From contig VZDJ01000049.1 in assembly GCA_008694505.1 (NCBI GenBank), positions 3,563,932 through 3,627,931 of the forward strand: a DNA stretch of 64,000 nt. The letters are read 5' to 3'. Made by a program: the position numbers and the translations under genes. This DNA is from Cyanoderma ruficeps (Eukaryota; Chordata; Aves; Passeriformes; Timaliidae). Positions within the stretch are counted from its first letter, which is position 1; each line of letters starts with the position of its first letter. Positions 36,171-47,800 of the stretch are shown here, one piece after another. The notes under the pieces are model-generated. The model worked only from the letters and a program-made list of their open reading frames with translations, was not told the origin of the DNA and did no database searches.

Positions 36171-36435
36171 TGCAGTATCCTTTAGAGTGCTGGACTGCCA
36201 AATGCCGGTAAAACTTTGTGCACAGAAATAAATTTATGGAATGAGGCCTGCATGCTTGTGCTGCAGCTAACTGTATTTTAATAATATCCCACACCAAGTG
36301 ATACAATAATCTAAATATTCAGTGTGTGGAGCTGTCAGTGCGTGTCCATCCCTCATGTTCTCCTTATCTGGGGGCCTTTACATCAAAGGCCCTCTTTGGT
36401 GCATGCAGTCATGCATGCATTTAAATTCACCACAC
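36171..36435. other. Candidate conserved noncoding element with hairpin
   Basis: Repeat-free DNA with ATTTA/TAATA words and a perfect 8-bp stem, 5-base loop hairpin (GGGCCTTT ACATC AAAGGCCC, 36372-36392), followed by the palindromic ATGCATGCAT. It looks like a regulatory element by texture only. Confidence 0.3.
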
Positions 36436-37822
36436 CGAGGTGATTTTCCTGGCATTCCTTTGTACGTTTGATGATAAAATTCTGGTGTGCTACTTCGTTA
36501 TGATGCAGGATGATTCCTGCGCCGTTGTCTCTCAAAGATATCGGTGTATTTCATCTGTATTTCCACCCTGTCTCTCCGAGCACACAGGGGCAGCGATGAA
36601 TTCCACTCTTAAAAATGTGCTTTATTCTGGCCACACGGACACAAAAAGCAGCATTAACTACCCAGAACATCCAGAGTTTGAGGAGAGTGCTCAGGGCAGC
36701 TGTGCTGGAAACAGCATTTGCCCTTTTACAGCTCCTGGATGGATCCTGAGTTGGAAACAGGAATCCCTTCACTCAAACAGGTGCTCTCGTGGACATATTA
36801 AATGAATATATACCCCTGTTATCAGGGTGTGTGGATATTTCCTCACAGGAATGCTGTTGGGAGTCTATTGCCTGTCATAACATTGATCCAGGCAGTCAGC
36901 TCCAATGGATTTGTTAAACGGGTTTTTTACATCAGCACATAAACCCGGGAATTTATGGCTTGCCATAAGGCACACAAAGTGAGATTTCAGCTCCCTGTGG
37001 TGCACAGAACATCACGCGTCAGGGATGTCACTGTTCCTTGTAGCATCTATTACTCCAACCTGCTGCTAAAATGCAATTCTAGGCTGTGCCTCATGTATTT
37101 CAGGAGATGGGCTAAGACAGGAGGATGGATAAATTGCTGTGGGGTGGTGGCGCAGAGGTGGTAAAACCTATCCTTCTCTGAAACTTTTTGTGATTTTATT
37201 TCTGACCCTTTCTAACCCAACTTTTTGACAACCCTGACAGTTCAGATGACCACTAACAGGACGGATTAATGGAAAACACAGGGAAATCAAAGTGATGGAG
37301 GTAAACAATGTACCACAGCTAAATGATGGCAGTCAGTCAGTCTAAAATGAACTTTTTCATGCCAACAAACTCCTCTGCAAGCTCCATTTGTGTACAGCAG
37401 CTGATGCTAATTGCTGCTAGCAGTGCTGCTCGGGCTCTCCTCCAGTGCCTCTCTGCTGAAGGGCCTCTTGCAGTTCTGAAGAGCAATTTCTGTCCCCCAC
37501 GCAGCCAGCAGCAGTTGCCCAGCAAGCCCTCGCAGTGTTTCAAAAGCTGCTGCCAAGACTTTAGAGCTTCCTTTCCATCCACTCATCATCTCCAGGCTTA
37601 GTGTTCTCAGTGACAATAGCAATTATCACCAAAAAGGCTCAATAGGGTGAGTTTTGACTGTCTCTAGAAATAGTTCAGACCTTTAAAGCAATTATGTGCT
37701 TCCCAGCAGCCACAAGCTCCCAACAGCAGCAGCTGCTCCAGGTAGGCTGAGGTCGAAGGAAACCTTTTGAGGTCGAAGGGAACTTTTTGTTCCCTTCAAA
37801 GAGGTGCAGAATTTATTGATGG
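36436..37822. other. Unique noncoding DNA
   Basis: No gene recognised. Frames at 37323-37622 are open on both strands. A short imperfect duplication (GAGGTCGAAGG units) lies at 37750-37780 just upstream of the LTR. Confidence 0.45.
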
Positions 37823-38277
37823 TGACGCCTTAAGTTTGAGCTTTCATGTATTTCAGACTCTGTGCTGCCCACGGGTGCAGTTCTGAGCTCACATTCAGTG
37901 TCACTCAGCTCTGCACACAGCAGGGACACAAAACAAATCCTTTTCCTGCCGCACACCAAGGAACTGGTTGCAAGTTTTCAGGCCCAAAAGTATGGACAAG
38001 GCTTGCTGAAGAGAGAAAACAAGAAGGATGAGACCTCAAAACCTGAAGCTGTAATTGGATAATTAAACCCCAATGTGCAAATGAACCAAAACTTATAAAA
38101 GCATGAGACCTTGCGACCATTTGTCCATTTTGTGACCATTTTGGGTCCACCTTGGGTGTAGCCCTGGCCAGGCTCTTGTCCTGCCCAAGGTGGATCCTAA
38201 ATGTCTTTCAATAAATCTCTGCTTTTTTCTCTGGCTGTGTCCAGTCTCTGTTCCAGCTCAGCCTTCCCAAGACATCA
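37823..38277 (+). mobile_element. Solo LTR, ~450 bp family, + copy
   Basis: 455 bases from TGACGCCTTAAG to CCCAAGACATCA, aligning end to end with the inverted copy at 54906-55351. It has a TATAAAA box (38094-38100) and AATAAA (38210-38215), then a CTGGCTGTGTCCAGTCTCTG U5-like end. Four-base flanks are ATGG and GTGG, a near-match that fits a 4-bp target duplication. Frames inside (37846-38031 and 37862-38062) recur in the other copy as shared DNA, not as a conserved gene. Confidence 0.85.
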
Positions 38278-38784
38278 GTGGTGTTACCTTGGTCTGACAG
38301 GCACAAACCCCCTTGTGGGGATTTTAATTATGTGTGACCTGTGCTTTTCTGCGAGTCCCAGCACCAAATGTATCCTCACACGGATGCAGCGAGCTCCTGA
38401 GCCGACTCCCGTTCTGCTGGGTGAATTTCAGCCTTGTTTCATTTTCATTTCATGCACCGGTGTACAAATTTCTTATCAGCTTCTTGCCAGAGTAAAGCGT
38501 GTCCCATGCTGGGCAGCTGGATGTCAGGGCAGTGTAAAAATAAAATTATTTTCCATTGGCTGGGCTTTGGGAATGGAGAGTGGAGCGAAAAGCCAGTTAC
38601 ATCCCAGCCTCCATTTCACGCATTTCTCAGGTAAATAGTGACCACAATCAAAGGGTTGCCTGCTGGCTGCTTGATACCTGCTCTGAGGAGGGATAACAGC
38701 CCTGGCTGTGCTGGCAGCTGTGCCTTTCACAGGTGGGATCATCACTGTCCTTGGAGCCCGTGGGAGATGCGGGGTATCAGCTAA
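38278..38784. other. Unique noncoding DNA with a candidate splice pair
   Basis: No gene is supported, though a 145-codon frame (38201-38638 +) begins inside the LTR and ends at a splice-like junction. Without other exons this is weak. Confidence 0.4.
38602..38636 (+). promoter_or_regulatory. Candidate recursive splice site 3
   Basis: CAGCCTCCATTTCACGCATT then TCTCAG touches GTAAAT at 38630/38631. The acceptor side is good and the donor side moderate. It has the same + orientation as the two candidates upstream. Confidence 0.25.
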
Positions 38785-38899
38785 CGTTATAAATGAGATT
38801 ATTTAAAATAATAAAAATTATTATTTAATAAGAATATTAAATTATTATTTGATAATAATTTAAATTTTAAAAATTAAATTTAAAAATGAAAAATATAAC
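38785..38899. repeat. AT-only low-complexity block
   Basis: About 110 bases almost entirely A and T (ATTATTTAATAAG and AAATTTAAAAAT words) directly left of a CpG-dense patch. Confidence 0.85.
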
Positions 38900-39005
38900 A
38901 TTTTTTTCTCGCGTGACAGTGAATACGAAAAAAATCGAACAAAAATTACAGCCACGAAAAAAGGGTCAGTTCGATCCAGGGTATCGACACTGGGTGAACG
39001 TGGGA
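38900..39005. other. CpG-dense patch in AT-rich surroundings
   Basis: I count eight CpGs in about 91 bases (38910-39000), mostly inside A-rich words (TACGAAAA, ATCGAAC and CACGAAAA). The surrounding DNA is CpG-poor, so methylation-driven CpG loss appears not to have acted here for long. It contains GTTCGATCC (38969-38977), close to a Pol III B box, but there is no A box or cloverleaf. I do not recognise the origin; a young insertion is one explanation. Confidence 0.45.
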
Positions 39006-39395
39006 CAGGCCTTTGTATTTGGTGATTTCTGTCTCCTTTGTCTTTCTTTGGGTGTCTCCGGGCATCCTGGAATTCCCCTTTTGTTACATGTTTCCAGCCT
39101 CTCAGGGATGTCCTTATACCTCATTTTGTTTCTTATTACATTTTATTTCCAGCACGAATTAATGCACAGAATTTTCTCATAACAGCTAACATCTGATACG
39201 TGCTGCACACTCACACACTCACACTGCTCCGGGGAATTCCCTCTCAGCCCCTCTCCCAGCACATCCCACCCCAGGCTCTCAGTCTCCCCTGTGCTCTGAG
39301 GTAGCTCTGGAATGTGGATGGCAGTGGCTGGGTGCTGTCAGAGCTCCTCTGGCCCTGTGGTCTCTGGCAATGACAGAAATCTGCTCTCTCTCAGG
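39006..39395. other. Unique noncoding DNA
   Basis: No gene or repeat recognised. Short CACACTCACAC words near 39210. Confidence 0.45.
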
Positions 39396-39489
39396 ATGCA
39401 CAGACCCTCCCCTTCACACTGATAATCCAGATTTTAGCTGGAATGCACAGACCCTCCCCTTCACACTGATAATCCAGATTTTAGCTGGA
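39396..39489. repeat. Perfect 47 bp tandem duplication
   Basis: Two adjacent 47-base copies (39396-39442 and 39443-39489), starting ATGCACAGACCCTCCCC and ending ATTTTAGCTGGA, with no difference that I can see. Perfect identity implies a recent event, recent homogenisation or an assembly artefact. Confidence 0.95.
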
Positions 39490-42400
39490 TTGGGGTGAGG
39501 GCTGGACTTTGTGCCATCTTCTGGAGCGAGTCCTCTCAGCACTGTTCTCAGTGAATAGACAGGAAAAGAAAAACTCTGTGAAAGGATGTCTGGCAGAAGC
39601 TGAGAGCCAGCCTTCCACACGAGCTCAGACTGCTCTGTGCAAAAGTTTGGTCAAAAAACTCCAAGAGGGACCTGCATGGGTACAGAACATAAGGAAACCT
39701 GCCTTCCCATGTGTTTGGATCTATGGTTCATTGATCTAGGTGACTTTCTTTTTTTATTTTCAACGTTTCATTGTGGTCACAGCCCTGATCTGACATCAGA
39801 GTCCTCTTGGAGCAAATTCTTGGGGTGCTTTAGATGGTCCATTGGAGGTGAGAGAAGTTTTAAGGGCAGATGACCTGGAGTCCAGGGTAGGTCTGGCTCA
39901 GAGCACAGCCTTTTTCTCAGTGGATAACCTTCATAACCTCTCTCTCTTTCTGCTTCTGCTTATAAAGCTTGCAGGTATTCTTTATCTTTTAAACTTTTCT
40001 CCCTCCAATTTGATTGAAACCTGATGGACAGGCTGAAAAGCTGATTAGTGACAGAAAGACAAGCTGTGCACTCATTTGTGTACCTTATTCCCTGATAAGA
40101 TCCCAGGCTAGGATCTATAAATTATAAAAGAGCCGCCCTAAATTTCACCAGATAGGCTTTATCACGAGGAGAAAGAAAGGGAAGGGGAAAAAAACAAAAG
40201 AGAGAATTATTTGTTTATTCCCTGGATAATGCTTCAGGCATCATTATTCTTGGAACCCTGTAGCTTGCCACATCAAGCGAAGCATCAGTTTCTGGACACC
40301 CTGCTGACCACAGGAGGAAGGATGCCAAGTCCTTCCCAAGCCCAGGACAAACAGATGTGCTGCCTGCAGTGCTGAGCCACCGAGTGGAAAGGTTGGATCA
40401 GTTTCTAGGAAATTAACATTATTTAGCCTTTAGCAGAGAAATCCCATCCCGGGTACTCTTTTTCTAATATTTTTTTTTCTCGTAGCCTCTGTTTCATTTG
40501 TACAAATTCCCTCGGTGTCACTGGTGATGGTTTTTTTGGTTTTTTTTTTGGGTATCTGCACGCTGCAGAGGATCAAACAGCAGAGGCTGCAAAAGCAAAC
40601 ACATGAGCTTGGGCGATATGGCACAGGAGTGCAGGCTCCTCACTCTGCTGGCTGCTGCTCCCAGTGCCACAAAGAAAATTCCTTCCCAAATACAATGACT
40701 GTCTGAAGCCCATTCAAACCAGAGCAGGACAAACCTCAGAAGGGCCCCGGGGTTCTGTTTGGCTCAGATAAGCTTCAGAAGGGATCCAACTGTTTTGATG
40801 ATTATCAGGGAGCCTTGCATCTGCCAGACTGGGCTGTAAAACTTGTCAGAAGCTCCCAGACTTCTTATGTTTTTGCGGGTTTTTTTTGGGGTTTTTTGTT
40901 GGTTTTTTTTGCTGCTACCTGCTTTGAGACAGATGCACGTCTGGAAGGGCCCCAGTGGTGGAGATGAGTGGCACAACTAGAAAGAATTCAAATGGCCAGA
41001 AGTGTTGGTGTTCTAAGGAATGTGGCCCTTCATTCTCTGATGCCAGCTGGGCAGGACTGATAGAAAAATGTGTGGAAAAGGAGGAACAGCCATTGCCTTT
41101 TAGATCCCAGCAGCAACAATAAAATTCCCACTTTTCTGGTTGCAAGAATTTTCATTTTTGGGCCAGTTTCCAATTCATTTGTGGAATTTTTCCATTTTTT
41201 TGTACGTCTCGTGCAAACCAGGACAGAGTTGGGAGCTCCTCTTGCCATCTCTATAATTTTGGGTGGAACAAAGCACAGGTTCTGGCTGACATTCTGACAA
41301 AATACAGATTATCAATGTGTGGTGCTCACTTGGCTGCTCTCTCTTCTTTCATATTCTGGTGCTGTTTGTGAGACTCCTGTTCCCTTGCAGCTGCCTTGGG
41401 TTTGTGTTGATCCTGCTCTTTCCCTATTTGCCACCACCTTTTTCAAGGGAAAAGCTTCCAGGGAAGCACCAAGAGGAACTGACAAGGTAGCAGAAGTCTG
41501 AGTGTTAGAAAAGAACACCCTTTGAAAAAGGTGCTCCAAAATGTCCTTTTTGTAGAGATTCTGAACCTTGTGCAGTATTTGTCAGTGGGAGATGAGCTTT
41601 TGCCCGTTCTTGCTCCCATTTCTGAAATGTGCACAAGTTCTGAGTTGCAGATCCACAGGTGGTGAGAGTGTTCTTTTCAAATAAATCCATATAAATGGCA
41701 ATTTTGGAGGCTGACATCCCCAAACTTTTAGAACAGCTTTCTTAAATGGTTTGGGGAAAAAAAAATAAAATTACCACTATCCATTAACAGTAAAACCTTT
41801 ATGTTAAAGCTCAAATTTTGCTTTAAAAAGAGGTTGAAAAAGGATTAATCAGCAGCTACCAGGCCCTATTACAACATGTGGAGGAACTTCAGCCTGGAGC
41901 TGAGGTTAACTGACATGAAATTACAAGGCTGGGATAGTTTTGCACTCCGAAATTTCTCTGGCTTTGCTTGTCAGAGAGCTGATTCCAGAGGAATCTTTGC
42001 ACTGTAGGCTGAAAAATGCATTTTGAGACCCAAATTCCTGAAGCATCATGGTTGTCAGGCCACAGAGCAGCACAGCAGTGTGAGTGAATTCTGAGGGAAT
42101 CACTCGGCGGATAAACTCCCAGTTTTCATCCAAAGCTGTGCATTGTTGGTAATGTCATATTTCCATTGGATCAATCCTTACTCCAGGAGCTGTTTTTACA
42201 TTCGTGTCCAGGTTTGTCTGCAACAAAGTCAGAGTTCTTCTCTCTTTGGGCTGAAGAAACTTCTCCTGTTCCCTATATCCTGTATTTTACTGGTCCAGAT
42301 GAACTCCAGCAAGGAGGGACACTTTGCAATCTCTGCTTTTTTGCCATCAGTTTAAAAATTTCTGTTCCTTTTTGCAAAGAAAAGGCTGCGAGAGTGTCAA

Positions 42401-44100
42401 GCACCTTAGATTTTCAGATTATAAATTCTATTCTTTCTCAGCCTGAAGAGCCCTTGACCACAGCTTCATTCTTTGTTTCCCACAAGAGCCACTGATTAAG
42501 TCAGAGGGAACAGCCAGGATTCAAAGAAAAATTGGCATTTCTAAGCAAAAAGTAATGACTCAAGTGGAAGGATTTCACATGAATGCTCTTCTGCTGTGAT
42601 TTGAATGTATTTTGGGTATATGGGTTAAATGTATTATTCTTTGGTGATCTGCAATAATATCTTGCATCTCTAAGAAAAAAGATTTTTTTTTAAGAAGTTA
42701 TATGCTTTCTTCAAAGCTGTGGCTGAATTAATTCTTAATATTATGAGAGTTAAAACATCACCTTTATCTGAATGGCGAGGGAAAACCTCAGAAAATATCT
42801 GCAGCAATAACACTGGTCAGTGGCTCCTGTGTCATCCCTGGGGAGCTCCTGAGCACAGGGATGTGCTGCTGCATCTCTCTGTGCACCGCAGCCTCTCCTG
42901 GGGGAATTATATTCCTTATTATTTCTATTGTCTGCTTGTGTTGCTGGAAGATGACACAGATCTGGTCTTGTTTTCTGGACCAACACATGAGTGACTTGGA
43001 GGCTTTGCAGTGTGGAAAAGATAAGGAGAATGAGATTAATCAAGAGGAAGGCTGAGGTGCAGAACAGTAACATGAATACAACTCAGCAATTACATTTTTA
43101 CCATTGCTAATACTATAGCTGATGTTTTTCCTTCTTATTATTATTTTTTTAGCAGTTTCAACAAGGATTTCTGTAGAAGTTAGAACCAAAAAAAAAATCC
43201 ATCTAGGAGTTTTCTGCTGGCTCACTCACAAGGACTGTTTGTTTTTATTTTTACTTTTATCTCCGTCAACTCGGACTGAAATTAACTGCCAGAAATAAAA
43301 ATTCCAATTCACATTCTTAATTACCTGCCTTCAGGTATGCTCATGGATCATCATGGGCTGAGGGAGCCTGCGATGACGGTACAATAATTTCGGGCTTGGC
43401 AGCACATTAAACAAACACGTTCAGCCACAGAGGTTCAGCGCTGCCCTGGGGACATCCCTGGGTGTGCTTGTGACCCCGGGGCACGGGGGCTGCTCCAGGG
43501 CTGTGACAAGAACAGGGCTCAGCCAGGAGCAGGTTCTGATCGTGTTTGAATGCAGAAGGGTTTGTGGGGTTTGTTCCTGTAGCCGTGTCCAATTCCATCA
43601 GCTGTGCCCAGCTCTGCCCACAGGCAGATAAAACCCCTCTGTGTCCCTGCAGGGGAAGGTCTTTAATCAGCTGGGGAGACAAATCCTGCTAATTCTGTCC
43701 ATGCTGATAGCCTCCTTATCTCTAATGAGACAATTTCGGCTGATAATAATCTGGAAGTTGTTTTGTTTCACGGAGAGAAAGATGGGCCCGGCTCTGCAGA
43801 CCTCACTCCATTCAATTAAATACAGAACATTGCAGGTCCTCCTTCAATCCACTGGAAAACTTCTGGTTTGATGTGCTTAATTTCCACAGTAATTCTAGTA
43901 ATCGATTCCCAGCAATCCAGCAAAGCTGTTGAATCAAGAGGATCTGAAATCTGGCAGCACAGAGGGAGAGCAAACAGTGGGACAGAGGGCTCTGCACCCC
44001 TGGCTGTGGCAGCTCAACCAGGGCCTTGCTGCAGGCTGGTGAATTCTCCCTCTGCTCTCCCTGAGAACCAGGCAGGGTTGGGGCATGAGGATACAGGAAA
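39490..44100. other. Unique noncoding DNA
   Basis: No gene or element supported. G/T homopolymer patches lie at 40530-40552 and 40876-40912. Overlapping frames on both strands at 41030-41634 and 42719-43073 have no domain. Confidence 0.45.
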
Positions 44101-44173
44101 GATTTACATAAATATAAATTTATATATAGATACATATCTCTGATGTATAATATATAATATATACATTATATAT
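44101..44173. repeat. TA-rich microsatellite, LTR insertion site
   Basis: About 70 bases of TATA, AATATA and GATGTATAATATATA words, running straight into the LTR start at 44174. Confidence 0.85.
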
Positions 44174-44474
44174 TGTTGCCCTGAGGTTTTCTGTCTTTTG
44201 TCTTTCTGAAGAAGTTTCACCCGCAGCCTTGATGTAAACAATGTTTATTCTTAGAATGTTTGCATTCTTCTCCTCTGAGAGAAGAAATGATTGATGGTGA
44301 TCTTCACCATCCAGGTTGAGAGGTGGCGACCTCTGTAGCCAATCTCTGGACCTCTGTACAAATGTATAAAGTAATTAAATTGCAAATAAAGTAGGAGAGT
44401 TCCCCACTGCTGCTGTGTCTGCCTGCTCTCTTTCTGTCCCTAAAGTGGGACATGCCCAGCCTTGGCTAGCGACA
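44174..44474 (+). mobile_element. Solo LTR, ~300 bp family, copy 3
   Basis: 301 bases from TGTTGCCCTG to TAGCGACA, with imperfect inverted termini (TGTTGC and GCGACA). It matches the copies at 7026 and 16567. TATAAA (44365-44370) and AATAAA (44385-44390) lie 20 bases apart. The 6-base flanks ATATAT (44168-44173) and ATGTAT (44475-44480) agree at five of six positions, which fits a 6-bp target duplication as made by betaretrovirus-like elements. No internal sequence remains. Confidence 0.8.
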
Positions 44475-44551
44475 ATGTATAAAACGTTTTTTCAGATTTG
44501 GCAAAATATTTGAGATACTGAATTTCTTTGTTTGCCTTATCAAACCAGAAA

Positions 44552-44623
44552 CTTTTTTCTTCCTCCTTTTTTCCTCCTTTCTTTTCCTTATTTCCTCTTC
44601 TTTTTGCTTTTCTTTCTCTTTTT
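44552..44623. repeat. Polypyrimidine tract
   Basis: About 70 bases with only a few purines (TTCTTCCTCC, CTTTTCC and TTTCTCTTTTT words). It is low-complexity sequence. Confidence 0.8.
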
Positions 44624-44679
44624 ATTTTAATATTTCTTTCAATTTTATTTTAGAGCAGACTCGTTAGCCTGTGTATCAG

Positions 44680-44790
44680 CCAGGGCTCTGAGCAACCTGA
44701 TCTGGTGGAAGGCGCCCCTGCCCGTGGCAGGGGGTTGGAAATATGAGCTTTCAGGTCTCTTCCAACCCAACCCATTCCATTATTCCATCT
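44680..44790 (+). mobile_element. CR1 LINE 3' end fragment
   Basis: AGCAACCTGATCTGGTGGAA, GGCGCCCCTGCCCGTGGCAG, GGGGTTGGAA and CAGGTCTCTTCCAACCCAAC are CR1 3' end words in the sense direction, ending in an ATTCCATTATTCCAT tail. Only the 3' end is present, the common state of 5'-truncated CR1 copies. Confidence 0.85.
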
Positions 44791-47389
44791 CTCTGCTTCC
44801 ACACTCTTGAGCTGGATCAAGGAAAAGTGTCAGAAAAGTAAAAGCAGAGCCTTTTACAGCAAGACAGCTGATTAAAGCGTGTCAGCTGAAGTGAGAGAGC
44901 AACAAGGGTCCAAGGTTTGGGGTGTGCTCTTGGTGATTAAACACAACCCAGTCGTGCAGCCCAGCCAGGAGTGAGGAAACAGCTCTCAGCAGGACAGATT
45001 TGCTCCTGGTGTCTGCGGGAAGGCAGCACCCACTGTGCTGAGTGAGACATCTCCCCATCAGCACTGGCTGCTTCTGCTCTCACCCAGCTCTCAGATTGCT
45101 CTGATGGTGCTGTAGGACCTTCCCTGGGTTCTGTTTGGGGTAGGCCAGTTTGCTTTGGAATGGGAGAGGAGCAGAGCAAAGTTCTGTTCTGTGCAGTCTC
45201 TGCTCACCCCTCTGCTTTCTTTGTTCAGCTTTTGTGGTTTTAAGAGCTCTCCAGGAGCTGTTTGTGCTGAGCTTGGGAGCTGTGTACGGTGAACCCTCCT
45301 GACCTTGCTGCAACAATGTATAAAATAATATTTCAATATTTCCCTTGCAAATGCTTCCCCATTGAGTCACTTGGCTAAATTCAAATTAAGCCGCTGTTCA
45401 GAGTGAACGAGGATGACAGAACTGAACCCTCAGAGAATTACAAAAATCCAGCACAATTTAAATTGTGCTACCTACAAGTTTCCCACTTTCCTGCAGGAAA
45501 ATGAGCGTCCCTTGTTACCATGAGTAGCGTGCTCCGAGATATTCCATCTGGAGCATGTAATCTGTGAGCCTGAGCCTGCCTCTGAACCAGAATTTTCATT
45601 AAACTCTACAAAGAGGTGCTGAGTTTCAAACAAAAAACCCAAGAAATGAAACAGAGCAAAACTCCAGAGTTTTGATGAGTTCAACTCTGAATTTTGGTCG
45701 CATTTATAGAGGTTTGGGTACAGGAAATCAGGCAAAAACCACCAAATTAATTTGAGTCCAGTCTTTAATTAGCTTCCCTCAGATAAGCAATTTAAAGTGA
45801 TCTTAAATTTAAAAGTTTATCCAAAGGCCACTGGAGTTGCTTGGAGTTTTTTCCACTGACATGTGCAGGCTGAAGTGTCCAAGTGGCACAGTTTAATCTG
45901 AAACATGTGATTGTTTAATCTGAGTTTATCATGAGTTTAATCTCAAGCATGTTTCAGTGAGGCACAAGCCATGTTTGCTAATACATGCCAAGGAGCTTTT
46001 TACCTTGTTACTCTAATTAAATATTCAATTAGAACAAGCGTTTAGTTTAATTGAGCAGTTACCTGATAATCTGCACATGCTTAATGGGGTAAATGCATGA
46101 GGCAGGTGTGAAAAAACCCCCCAACCCTTCAGTAAATTAAACTAATACAGCCTTCAACGAACTAATGAGGTGTTGTGGGAGTTGCATCTCAATTAAAAAT
46201 CTATAAGGGTGTAAAGAACTTAATGGAAGTTGTTTGTGAGTTTTGCCTGCTTTTCCATGGAAGGGAGAGTTGGTGAGAAGCTCCTTAAACACATGGATGA
46301 GTTGGAAGTGAAGACTGAAAAGCCCCAGATAGCAGAGACAAGCTGTTCCTGCCTGGTCTCATCACCTTGGTGTGCTTCCAGACATCCAGCCTGTAAGTTT
46401 AGATTACAGGCTGGTCCCCAAAATAAAGTAAAATTAATATTTTACAGGAATCTAATGAGGGACTTTCCAAAAAAAGCTACAATTAGTTTTCTAAACCCTC
46501 AAAAAGATAGGCACATCATCTTTTACTGGAGTAATTACCAGCTACAGGATTAATGAGTTTGAAATTTGCTGTTATTTTGTTGGGATTACTCTTGACAGAT
46601 GGACCTGTGATTTAGCATAACACTTTCTTTTTCTTGTTATAAAAATAATACTTTTTAACACCAGGAAATTATTTGTCATACTCAAAGTGTCAAAATATTC
46701 AGAAAGCTGCCCAGAACAGGAGTTAACCAAACACTACCCAACGTGAGTTTTATTGTAAATTGCATGGGTTGCTCTATAAATCACAGAGTGTTGTATTTCC
46801 CATTTCTGCACCAGTTTATCCCGTGGAGAACCTGAGCACCAGGGCTGGGATTTGATGATGCAGCAGATAAATTACAGGAGATACAAAAAAGGTGTGCTTT
46901 TGAGAGGATCAGATGTTGGGTCCCATCCCAGGGTCTGTATGAGCCAATCTCCAAATCTGCTGAAACCAAAAGGAAAACCTGTGTTGTCTTAGTGTCCATT
47001 GAATCCATAGAACTTTCTGAAAATTGCTCAAACCATTTCTTCTGAAATCCATGGCAAAACCCCCAAACCTCTTCATTAGGGGTGTTATTTCGGATTCTGC
47101 TTTTGAAGATTTGTCCAGCTTCCATATGGAATAAATCCAGGAACGAATGAGAAGCTGATTCAGCCATCAACATCTCCTGGCCTGTGCTGTTCAAGGATTC
47201 AGGATTACAATCCCAAATTTCTCATTAGTTTTACAAGTGCAGCTGCTTCTCTCAGCAATTTTTTAACATCAGGTAGGCGTTTGCATTGTTAGGCTTAGAA
47301 CCAACATTTAGTCTTGATACAGTACAAGCCAAAACTAGAGTTTAAAATATTGATCCGTTTTTGGCATTGTCATTGTGGCAGAGTTAGAG
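44791..47389. other. Unique noncoding DNA
   Basis: No gene recognised. It includes the palindrome at 45450-45469, and AT-rich repeat-free DNA at 45940-46220. Frames at 44882-45370 and 46781-47194 have no domain. Confidence 0.45.
45450..45469. repeat. Perfect 20 bp palindrome
   Basis: AGCACAATTTAAATTGTGCT is its own reverse complement with no spacer. It could be a dimeric transcription factor site or chance. Confidence 0.9.
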
Positions 47390-47800
47390 GTACCTGCGAG
47401 CAGCCTGTGACAGTAGGTGCGCTGGAGGAGGCTTAATTCCCTTTGATGAAGTGCTTATTTTAAAGCACAGACATTATCTGTATTGCAACCCCGTATGCTT
47501 TGGAGTTTTGCATAATTTCCAGCAATCTCAGTGCTGGAATTCTTCCCCATTACGCATTCCGCTGGTTAATTTATGAAGTGTGAGGAATAAAGTTGGTTGA
47601 AATTAAATTTGCTTTGGTGATACTTAATCTTTCTCCACAATACGTGCCGTAATTAACATATTAATCTGTAACAAATGCTAAAAGTTTCTTCCTAATCGCT
47701 TTGCCGTACATTTCATTTGACATTTCAGTTATATTTCACTGCCTTGCCCCGTGAGCCGAAAGCGATAAAAAAAATTCAATGAAATTGGGCATATTCACAC
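47390..47800. other. Candidate conserved noncoding element
   Basis: Repeat-free and AT-rich with scattered CpGs (ATACGTGCCGTAATTAAC, AATCGCTTTGCCGTAC and GAGCCGAAAGCGATAA) and many TAAT/ATTA motifs, the texture of developmental enhancers in vertebrate gene deserts. Recognition is by texture only. Confidence 0.35.

Noticed and set aside
38969..38977. GTTCGATCC as a tRNA B box
   Set aside because: One base short of the consensus, with no A box at the right distance and no cloverleaf pairing.
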